Shown here: in pieces, positions 56,285-64,000 of the stretch
Numbering within the stretch: the first letter of the stretch is position 1
How the letters are laid out: the number at the start of each line of letters is the position of its first letter
NCBI GenBank assembly: GCA_947561395.2
Contig: OX387182.1
Coordinates: 45,439,949-45,503,948 of the forward strand
DNA length: 64,000 bases
Direction: 5' to 3'
Origin: Buxus sempervirens
Lineage: Eukaryota; Streptophyta; Magnoliopsida; Buxales; Buxaceae
Made by a program: the position numbers and the translations under genes
Notes under the pieces: generated by a model
Seen by the model: only the letters and a program-made list of their open reading frames with translations
Databases searched by the model: none
What the model was told of the DNA's origin: nothing

Positions 56285-57060
56285 CTTCTCAACCCAGTCG
56301 AACCCTGGTGTGGCGTGCTTTCGTGCGGTGTGCTTTCGTGCGCCTCACGGTGTGGCGTTATGACATGCGCACATACGGTTAACTATGTTATTCTCTCATG
56401 TGGCTTGCTTGACATGGCACAATGGCAAAAACCTCTTTAAGCCACATCAAAAGCCACTTACGCTCACGAAACAAGCACGAGATGATAACCGTATTACCAA
56501 TGCGGGGATCCTCATATTAAGGTTATAGGGATATCAAAACTATGGTAACTGTAACACTTATACGGTTCTTCACGATTCTACTTTTTCAAATTTTATTTTG
56601 AAATTGAAAACACATATATTAATACATGTATTCTAAATTCAAAATATTTTTCATCATCTTCATATTTTGGTGCAAATGTGGGGTGTCTACAGTTACAGAA
56701 TGGTATCAAAACCAGACCCTGATAAAACATTTTGGGATCCTAACGTTTCCGAGTGCATGTGAGTGGGCTACCATATGGCTGGGCTCAACTTAATGTCCAT
56801 TAGGGATGTACTGACAATATCATTACTGGTGGGATTGGGACATTATAGTAAACAAGTGTAATGCCCCGATCCCTATAGCAATGATATTATTTGCCAATCC
56901 CTACAGCAACGATATTATCTGCTTTGGGTTTAACCCCACACGGTTTTGCTCTTGGATTTTACTTCAAACGACTTCATTGCTTGAGGGAGTCACAAGCCTA
57001 CATATATAGACCTTTACCCTCTCCTCCCTGAACAATGTGGGATCCTGGATCTCACAACAT

Positions 57061-57917
57061 CTTAACCCACAAGTTCGTATAGCCGAAAACACATCTACAT
57101 GAGCCACATTATTGATGAATAGTCTTCTCTTATATGTTTTCTCGAATCTCGATGCAACTCTAGTTATTCTGATCTTGTTAAAACTAACATTTGTTCTTCT
57201 TCTTTGATTTGTTAGTTTAACTGAGAAATTGGTTGCTCACCATAACATTGACATTAAAAACTACACAGAAGGTGACAAGTACTTGTTTGGTAAGTCCATC
57301 AATTTCTAATTTTAGTACTCTTTCATTTACTTGCAACTTGATATTTGTATTAGTTTCAATTATTCACCAAATAAATTTTAAGCTACCAATCCCATATTTT
57401 CAAAGGCCAAAAATAGGTGAGATCTCTAGAATACTCTATTTTTATCATGGTTTATTTTTTGATAAAAAGGAAACCTGTTTAGAAGTGATAACCACTGATA
57501 TAGGTTTTACATGAACTTTGGTTACTGGATAAGTTGCACTTCTCCTTTATGTTACAATTTAAGCCTACTATGCTTTATGTACTTGGAAGTGGGGGTGTAA
57601 TTCGGTTCATTTGGTTTGGTTTTTGTGCCAAACCTAAACCAAACCAAATTATGTTGATCAAAACCGAAAACTGAACTGAACCGAATTTTAACTAAAAGTT
57701 ATAAATTGAAAACCGAATCGAAATAAAGTGAATAAACCGAAATTATAATATCTTTAAAGTGTAAACCATATTGTTTAATAGAATATAAATGTGAGTAATA
57801 AAGTTTACTAGAAAATAGAAATGGTATTTCTATAATATCACATTAATAAAAAAAATTAAGCCAATTACATAAAAAGTGTGGTAAGAGGTTTTGAAAGTTT
57901 TGTATATATATTATATG
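57061..57917. other. Unassigned, possibly host sequence
   Basis: The only long stretch without a recognised LTR. It holds the exon-like segment 57216-57289. A region 57596-57740 is rich in AACCGAA/TTCGGTT words starting GGGGTGTAATTCGGTTCA, a style seen at ends of non-autonomous DNA transposons; no matching second end was found. Confidence 0.45.
57216..57289 (+). other. Exon-like segment with good splice sites
   Basis: Flanked by a pyrimidine-rich acceptor TTTGATTTGTTAG and donor G/GTAAGTCC. One frame reads LTEKLVAHHNIDIKNYTEGD and continues KYLFG, with codon use and composition like a real protein. 74 bp, entering and leaving with one base outside whole codons. I do not recognise the family. 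It may be part of a host gene whose intron collected the surrounding elements, or a captured fragment. Nothing else of such a gene was found in the window. Confidence 0.35.
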
Positions 57918-58057
57918 TGTAGACACCCCAAATTGCGTTATATAAATCAATGGATGAATATATCCACAAGAAGATTTTTATATATGCTAGACTAATATTA
58001 AATTTCGGACATGAATATTGTAAGTGTAACTGAAATTGAGTTTCGGTCATTAAGTAT
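57918..58057 (+). repeat. Start of a Tat-like LTR, cut by another LTR
   Basis: TGTAGACACCCCAAATTGCG resembles the Tat LTR start at 30712 (TGTAGACATCCCAAAATTGCG). No polypurine tract precedes it, so it is an outer boundary. It is interrupted at 58058 by the next LTR; its rest lies beyond the window. Confidence 0.6.
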
Positions 58058-59435
58058 TGTAAGTTTTAGCACCTGATTTTTGCACCCCCAAAAGTGCAGA
58101 AAATCAAATTCTAATTGAAAAAGTCAAACCCTGAGGGGGCCAAAATTTAAGTTTTTGATTTGGTACAAATTGACCACCATACTTCTTCCCATTGAAAAGG
58201 AAATTCCGGCATGACTCCAACACACCGAGTTTACGCAAATCAGAGTCCGAATAAAGAAGTTATGAGCTAATCAAACTTGTGGGGAGCAGAAATTGCCTTT
58301 TTGCTCGAACCCAGGTCAGCTGCCCAACTCAATACCATTGGATATGGGATCTCAACATGATTCCAACGCAACTGAGTTTGCTGGAATCGGAATCCCAAAG
58401 AGCAAGATATGAGCAAAACTGTCTTACGGGGAGCAGTTTTGCACTTCTACTAAAAAGCCTAAATTTGCTGCCAAAATTTAGCTTAGTGGATAGGGAATTC
58501 CGACGTGGTTCTAATGCCACTAAGTTTGCTAAAATCGGACATTGGACAAGAAAGTTATGACTGGTCAAAGTTCCAAGAAAAATTGCCAGCGTGCCAAAAG
58601 AGCAGAAAAAGTTGAAACAAATAAATATCGGAAATTAAATAATATTTTTATAAAAAATATCTTGCTTTTTATATTAAAATAATCAAAAAATTGAACAAAA
58701 TCTGATTTCAAACCCAAATTGAATAAGTGGTTTGAAATCACACATTTTGAAAACGTGAACATCCGCATTTGAAGTACGGTTTGGCCTAAACCGCACTTAA
58801 AATGCGGATCTAATTTTATCTCTAAGGACAGTTGGCAACAGCTGGCGGATTTACGTAGATACGCACGTTTTAAATGCCACCCGCACTTCAAATGTGGATC
58901 AAGAGGAACCATGCTTGAAGTGCGGTTCAGACCAAACCGCACTTCAAATGTGGTTCCGGAAATTTTGTCTATAAATAGGGGCCCAACCCCATTGTTTGAG
59001 GAGAACCCTTCTCCCTTGTTGTTACTTTGCCCCTTTGGCAACTTGCTACCACTCCCAACTCCTCCCCACACACCTAAACCTCTTCTAATTCCAAAAATAC
59101 CCCTCCAAACCTCTCTTTTACTTCATTTCTCCGCTTTTTTACATGCAAAGTCTTGGAAAAGGCTATTTTTAGAGCAAAAAAGGCATTGAAATCGCTATCT
59201 ACATCATCCAGAGAACCACAAACTGTCTAAATTGAAAGGTAAAACCTAGGTAATAACTTCTTTTGTGTTTTTTTCTCATTTAGATTGAAATAAAATTCCT
59301 TCAAGCAAGTTTCTTTCTTGATTATCTTTAGATTTACTTCTTGTTACCTTGCACTCACCATCTTGTTTTCTTTCGCATGCCACTGAGTCTCCCCTTGGTA
59401 AAGGGGAGACCCCGTACGAAAGGATGGGAGGAGAG
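58058..59435 (+). repeat. Ogre-like LTR, 5' part, plus strand
   Basis: Starts TGTAAGTTTTAGCACCTGATTTTTGCACC. U3 has three diverged direct repeats whose TATGA(G/C) anchors are at 58261, 58408 and 58556 (147 and 148 bp apart). Palindromic CCGCACTT/AAGTGCGG modules lie at 58763-58955 and TATA CTATAAATAGGG at 58969-58980. It is cut at 59435 by the LTR at 59436. Confidence 0.78.
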
Positions 59436-60072
59436 TGTAACGCCTCAAACCTGGGTTAGTGCAAACCAGAACCCAACCCGAACCCGGTTCGCTACTGTAA
59501 CAACCCAAGTTCGGTTCAACAACCAAACTTGAGGTGTTACCACGAAGCTGGGGTCAGATACAAACTAAAATTCACAATATATTTTAAACTAATTAATTAC
59601 ATCAGAGTTCTGGTGGGAAGTAATACAATTCTTTATTCAATAATATCAATTCAGTTTACCATAGGGTTGTCTAATCAAAATGTGAACCATATTATCAATT
59701 ACAATTCTACCCATCAAATAAACCCCATTTTCGCGATCTCTCCAAGCAACCTAAAAAATAGGGAAAACGTAATGAGATTTACATCTCAGAAAGTAGCAGG
59801 TGCATTCAATTAGAAACAGTCCAATATAAGCAAATAGTCATGAGGTATGCGATTAATCAACGATAAGGTGATGAATTCAATTTATCCATGGCAATTCTAA
59901 ATAAAGCAATAAAACAGATAATCATGTTTAAATACCAGCAATTGGATGTCATTGGGGCAAAACTAACAAAAGCGATAAAACATGTGCCATTGCAGGACTC
60001 ACAAAGATGATAAGTATTTGAGATGACACTCAACTAAATGCTATACCACCGTGCGGCTTAGGGGAAATGCTA

Positions 60073-61707
60073 TGATAAGTCATGAAAATATCACATTATA
60101 GCACATTAAATTCATGACTTATCTAGTTTTATTTCATATTTAATTCCCAATTTTACTTAGAAATTTTCAAAGTCTTTCATCTTTGCATTTTATTTTCATT
60201 GTCTAAATTTTGCCTAATTTTTTGATGTAGAGATACTCTTGGTGATTATAGAAGTCACAGTTCAAACGGCGTAACAATCGGAGTCAAATTGTAGAAGATA
60301 TGATCAACGTTCGCTGGCCGTTCGCCTATCTTTCGAACGTTGGTGTTCTGCAGAGAAACCCGAGAGCAGCGTGAGCTGAACGTTCGCTTGTCATTCGAAC
60401 GTTAGTGATCTACAGAGAATTTATGAGCAACGTTCGCTTGACGTTCGAACGTTGGTGTTCTGCAGAAAAACCCGAGAGCAACGTGAGCTCAACGTTCGAT
60501 TGTCGTTCGAACGTTGGTGAAAAATAGAGAAGTTATGAGCAGTGTTCGCTGACTGTTCGATGAACGTTCGAACAAGAGAAGAGGAAACAACTTTTTGACT
60601 TGAGCGTTCGACCCGCGTTCGATGAATGTTCAAATGATCAAGTAGAAAAACCTGTTATGAAATCCCGAACTTTGCGGATTTGTTTCCTTTTTCTTGGGGA
60701 TCTTCTTCTAGTTGTTAGGAGGACTTTAAGGGGTTTCTAATTAAGGAGATTAGGTCGTTTTTGGACTTCTAAGTCGTAGATATACAAGGAAAGGAAGTTC
60801 TCTCTTCCTTAGGAGTTTTGGAAGGAAAGTTCCTATTTTCTCTTCAAGGGATTTTTGGGCAAGCTTTGAGATTTCTATAAAGAAGGAGCTGGAACGTGAA
60901 GAGAGGAGATTGATGCTGGGAAAGTGAGAAGAAACCAAGAACGTGGGAGAGATCAAAGCTTGGATCTCATTAGTTTATTTCTTCTCTTTTTAATATACTC
61001 TGTTTTGATGGTTATTCTTAGTTCAGTCATGAACTAATTTCTCTTTCTAAGGCTTTGATGTAATCTAAACATGATGTTTTAATTCTGAATACTATTGCTA
61101 AAGGATTTATGATTCACTATTTGGGTAATTTATTATTGTGCTTAACCCAATTGAGTATTTGATCACCATTCAATTGTATTGAGACCGAGAGGAGATATAC
61201 AATTTTAGTTCCTGTGATAAAATACCATATTCTACATGTTGATAGAGATATTGGCATGGTTTATGTAGCTTTGTCTTTTTGGACATGAAACTCCACAGAT
61301 CTTAATGTGCCTTTTTGCCTTTAAATTCACATAGAGATATCGTGAGTTATCGTGGGGATGTAAGTTCGTTGGTGCTCGAGAGAGACCATTGGATAGAATA
61401 GGGATTTTCGCTTTCAAAGTGAATTATAAAATTCAGTAGCATGTGTATTCAAGAGTTAATTCAGATTTGTTTATGATGAAATCAAATGCCTTAGTATTTT
61501 AAATCCCTTATTGAATCTTACTCTTATATTTTCTTAGTTAATAATTTTAAGTGCTAGATAAAAACCCATCTCACTATTTGATTTTCCAAATAGAATTTAG
61601 GATAGTAATTTCTATATTTAGTAGCTATAATTCCCTGTGGGTTCGACACTCTATTTTATCACTTTATTACTTGTTACGAATTCGTGCAGTTGCGAAAAAG
61701 TACATCA
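60073..61707 (+). mobile_element. Solo LTR with TGCTA duplication, possibly Athila-like
   Basis: 1635 bp, TGATAAGTCATG...TACATCA, perfect TGCTA duplication (60068-60072, 61708-61712). TATA-like CTATAAAG is at 60875-60882. The end has CCCTGTGGGTTCGACACTC and TTCGTGCAGTTGCG, a style seen at the 3' ends of some plant gypsy LTRs; the lineage is uncertain. U3 carries the CGTTCGAACG array. Confidence 0.88.
60300..60625. repeat. CGTTCG/CGAACG palindromic array in U3
   Basis: Five or so ~60-bp units, each with ACGTTCGCT..CGTT and GTTCGAACGTTGGTG, separated by AGAGAA..GAGCA spacers. The array ends about 250 bp before the TATA-like box. Confidence 0.88.
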
Positions 61708-61712
61708 TGCTA

Positions 61713-63418
61713 CTTAATGATACTCAAGCCCCATGCAGCGCAGCTATAGACAAGAGCCGTAGTTACCGAAATCAATACATGGAGATGGTCACTTATCCAC
61801 ATGTACAGGGAATCACCAGCGGCTCACCGGGGTGTCCATCCAGACATAGGACCTTCCCAGAGCAAACTAACTTGCAAGGGAAGCGCGCTCGCACATAGGA
61901 GTAACTCAACCCAAACTAAATACCACTTAGCTAACCAGCAAAAACTATGGATCCATATACAGCTAAGTCCACTGACACAAACCATGATAAAACCACATAC
62001 AGGAGGACACGCTACTGTAGGAGGCATACACACTTTTACCCGTAAAGGATTATACATCTCTACACAGAGGATTACCCATCTCTGCCGTAAAAGTTAGTAC
62101 CAACTCAACCACAGAAGCCGTACCACTCAACCGTAAAAGAAAAGTGAATAACATCATACCACATACCAATTCATACCAAAATATTCAATTCCAAGAGAAA
62201 ACCATGATTCAATCCTTAAAATCCAAATAAAGCCTTTTTCAGAATAACATATGCAATTTCCCAATTATATTCAAAATAAAATCCAAGTATCATAAATTCA
62301 ATAGAAATCAGAGTTTATGCAATTCCAGAACCAATATTAGTATTTAAAGTACAAATCAACAATGATCCAAGTCTTGCTTAGAGTTTTCCTTATTAATCCC
62401 TTTATTAGAATCTAATTTCCCATCTTAACACCTAAGATAGTTTCTATTTAGGTTTTCTATATTTTTATTCTCCAGCATATCCTACAGACCTAAAATAAAG
62501 TTTAGAAGATGTTTATAAGCTATAAAGACCAGGTATATTATTCCTAACATTAATCCCCATTGTTTAGCCCTTTTCATACACTATCTTACCATTAAGACAT
62601 TAAATATTTGGGTGTTCATCAAATTTAATTTTTATAATTTCTATACCTCAATTAGGCCTTCATGAAGATGTTAGAATAGTTAAGGTACTAGAAAAATTAT
62701 TAGAGATTTATTCAGATTCCAAAAATACCTTAAACCTGAATTTTCTGCATACAACGCCTACCTCTACAGGGCTAGGTGGTCCTAGGCGCTCTTGCAAATT
62801 TTAACAGAAATTTCCAGATTTACAAAGTTCGGATTTTTAAGCTTTTGCTATATGTTTCCTTGGTTTAAATTAATCTACTAACATTTTAAAACATACCTAA
62901 AACCCTCTAGACTAATTCTCATCAATTAAATGCCATCCTACAATTATTTGCATAATCAAACCAAGTTTTCTTCATTATTTTAACCAATTCTTCAAGAATA
63001 CCAATCATTGAAATATAAACACTTTGATTCCATGTAAATATAGTTCCGATTAATCCATTCAACCCATATTAAATCACAGAAAACGAAATCATGCAGTTCC
63101 TCCAGTTTTCCAAGGGTTACTACTTGTCTTATACGCTAAAATCCATCTTCCTTTGGAGTCTCTAATTCTGGACCTGAATTTTGCTCCCAAACGCACCAAG
63201 CTAGAGTTCTCCAATTCACATCTCCACCGTTCACATTGTAGTTCCATCAGTGAAGATAAAAACCTCCACATTTGAAGTCGATCCACCGTACAGATTTTCT
63301 CCGATCGCATTTTGATGATGGCTGGTCAGACAGCTCCATTAACAACCTTCTTCCTTTCTCTCCCTCTTTTCTCTCAATATAAAACCCACGAAAATTCTTT
63401 ATTGTCTCACCTTACTCT
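61713..63418 (-). other. Body of the 59436 LTR right of the nested solo LTR
   Basis: Noncoding. A stretch with AACCACAGAAGCC-like and CCGTAAAAG words (61980-62150) precedes AT-rich sequence with no recognisable gene. The short minus-strand open stretch at 63310-63089 lies in the R region just after the TATA box and shows no family. Confidence 0.5.
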
Positions 63419-64000
63419 CCTATTTATACTTGGCTTTAGAAATCCTAAACCAACCCTAATAGGCTCCTTTAATTTGGGCTAACCCAACAAAGGTCTAATT
63501 AAAGTCTAACTCATTCTAATTAATTCCTACTTTTTCTCCACCTTCTATTTTTCTACTAAAACAATACTAATTAAATCTCTTATCATCTAAACTCCTACTT
63601 ACAACCTATTTCATGCATAACAATTACTTAAACACTAAATATCACCTAAACCCAAATTAATTACTTTTCTCCTAATTAAGACTTGAAATCCCCTAATTAC
63701 CCTTTTTCCACATTTGGGCTTTTATTAATTCCTTTTAATTTCTAACTTGTCTAAATAAATTAATTTCTTTTATTTTCTAGTCTTAATTATCCTTTAATGA
63801 TTTATTTCATAAATTATGCTTTTTGAAAATTACCAAAATACCCTTTTTAGGCTAATTTCCTCAAAGTTCCTTCTTACATTTACAACCTATTGCTTATTTG
63901 AATTACTTATCCTTTAAATCTTCACTTTTTATTTTAACTAGAACTTAAACTTATATTTTTCTTTTACTTATTATTTATTTATTTATTATGTGAAAATTCG

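Larger units (their letters stand above)
53342..56373 (+). mobile_element. Collapsed Ogre-like element: 5' LTR, primer site and a 3' LTR stub
   Basis: The LTR 53342-56263 starts TGTAAGCACCTCATTTTTTC and ends AAGTGCGCACA; a primer-site-like TGGCAACTCTGCTGGGGA follows at 56267-56284. Then a second LTR-end-like stretch ends ACATGCGCACA at 56373. Flanking TATGG (53337-53341) and TACGG (56374-56378) look like the target copy with one change. So nearly the whole body and most of the 3' LTR were deleted, leaving about 110 bp after the first LTR. TATA CTATAAAAGG at 53952-53961; palindromic CCGCA/TGCGG copies at 53698-53935. Confidence 0.82.
45911..56691 (-). mobile_element. Tat-like solo LTR, minus strand, carrying nested insertions
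   Basis: Termini TGTGGGACCATGG at 45911 and GGGGTGTCTACA at 56691; target duplication GTTAC at 45906-45910 and 56692-56696. No primer site or polypurine tract flanks it, so it is a solo LTR. After removing the nested pieces it is about 2.59 kb. TATA on the minus strand is CCTATAAATAG at 53057-53067. U3 carries ATACGGTT/AACCGTAT palindrome copies on both sides of the 53342-56373 insert (53262-53300 and 56486-56575). Its U5 aligns with the Tat LTR end at 43210-43399, sharing the TGGTGGC region and the final CCATG..CACA. Confidence 0.88.
45743..57055. mobile_element. Inverted-arm repeat element split by a nested LTR
   Basis: The left arm 45743-45910 and right arm 56858-57055 are inverted copies (GGATCCCACATT facing AATGTGGGATCC; TGTAATGCCCCGATCC facing the GGGATCAGAGTGTTAC side). 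Between them, after removing the 45911-56691 LTR, is a ~160-bp centre containing AATGGTATCAAAACCAG, which resembles a degenerate initiator-Met primer site. This looks like a small non-autonomous (TRIM-like or fold-back) repeat that is common in plant genomes; its class is uncertain. Confidence 0.6.
59436..64000 (-). mobile_element. Gypsy-type LTR, minus strand, running off the window
   Basis: Starts TGTAACGCCTC, like the 47630 LTR in orientation and style, with GAGAG to its left (59431-59435). It contains ATCTCAGAAAGTAGCAGG (mirror of the GAGATATTCGTATCTC-type block) and, on the minus strand, a TATA box AAGTATAAATAGG at 63419-63430. The right end is not in the window. It could be a solo LTR or one end of a full element. 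Confidence 0.72.

Noticed and set aside
57596..57740. AACCGAA-rich stretch as a complete DNA transposon
   Set aside because: One terminal-like sequence is visible, but no matching inverted end or target duplication was found.

Overview
This is nuclear DNA from a flowering plant, most likely a eudicot with a large repeat-rich genome. About 95% of the window is LTR retrotransposon sequence. There are Ty3/gypsy elements of the Tat/Ogre type (tRNA-Arg primer site, second RNase H domain, extra ORF, LTRs over 2 kb), one SIRE-like Ty1/copia element, and several solo LTRs. All coding regions found belong to mobile elements and all are broken, except for one 74-base exon-like segment near 57.2 kb. No rRNA, tRNA, CRISPR or bacterial-type feature was seen.

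Layout, left half. A minus-strand Ogre-like element (outer) occupies 1-354 and 19105 to about 24.6 kb. It is split inside its RNase H region by a complete minus-strand Ogre-like element (inner, 355-19104, target duplication GCCAC). The inner element has LTRs at 355-2667 and 16750-19104, a primer site, ORF1, two tandem-repeat arrays, gag, protease, RT, two RNase H domains and integrase. A 76-bp tandem array fills 24676-26266. From about 26.3 to 43.4 kb lies the 3' part of a plus-strand Tat-type element: an antisense gene with its own TATA-like box and two candidate introns, a polypurine tract, and a 3' LTR (30712-43399). A complete SIRE-like copia element (33005-43209) is inserted in that LTR. 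The Tat element itself sits in another gypsy LTR (fragment to 44122), which in turn sits in an Ogre-like LTR ending at 45360.

Layout, right half. An inverted-arm repeat (45743-45910 and 56697-57055) is split by a minus-strand Tat-like solo LTR (45911-56691, duplication GTTAC). That LTR contains a minus-strand solo LTR (47630-52777, duplication CTAAG) with a plus-strand solo LTR inside it (50325-52668, duplication TCCCC). It also contains a collapsed Ogre-like element (53342-56373, duplication TATGG/TACGG). A short unassigned stretch with the exon-like segment follows (57061-57917). Then come the start of a Tat-like LTR (57918), an Ogre-like LTR (58058), and a minus-strand LTR (59436 to the window end) holding a solo LTR (60073-61707, duplication TGCTA).

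The ends of most insertions were placed from TG...CA termini and matching 5-bp duplications, so the order of insertion can be read directly. Lineage names for LTRs without coding sequence are inferences. The most unusual features are the antisense gene sharing a palindromic promoter motif with its LTR, the LTR-family-specific palindromic arrays upstream of most TATA boxes, and nucleosome-sized (146-149 bp) direct repeats in the U3 of Ogre-like LTRs.
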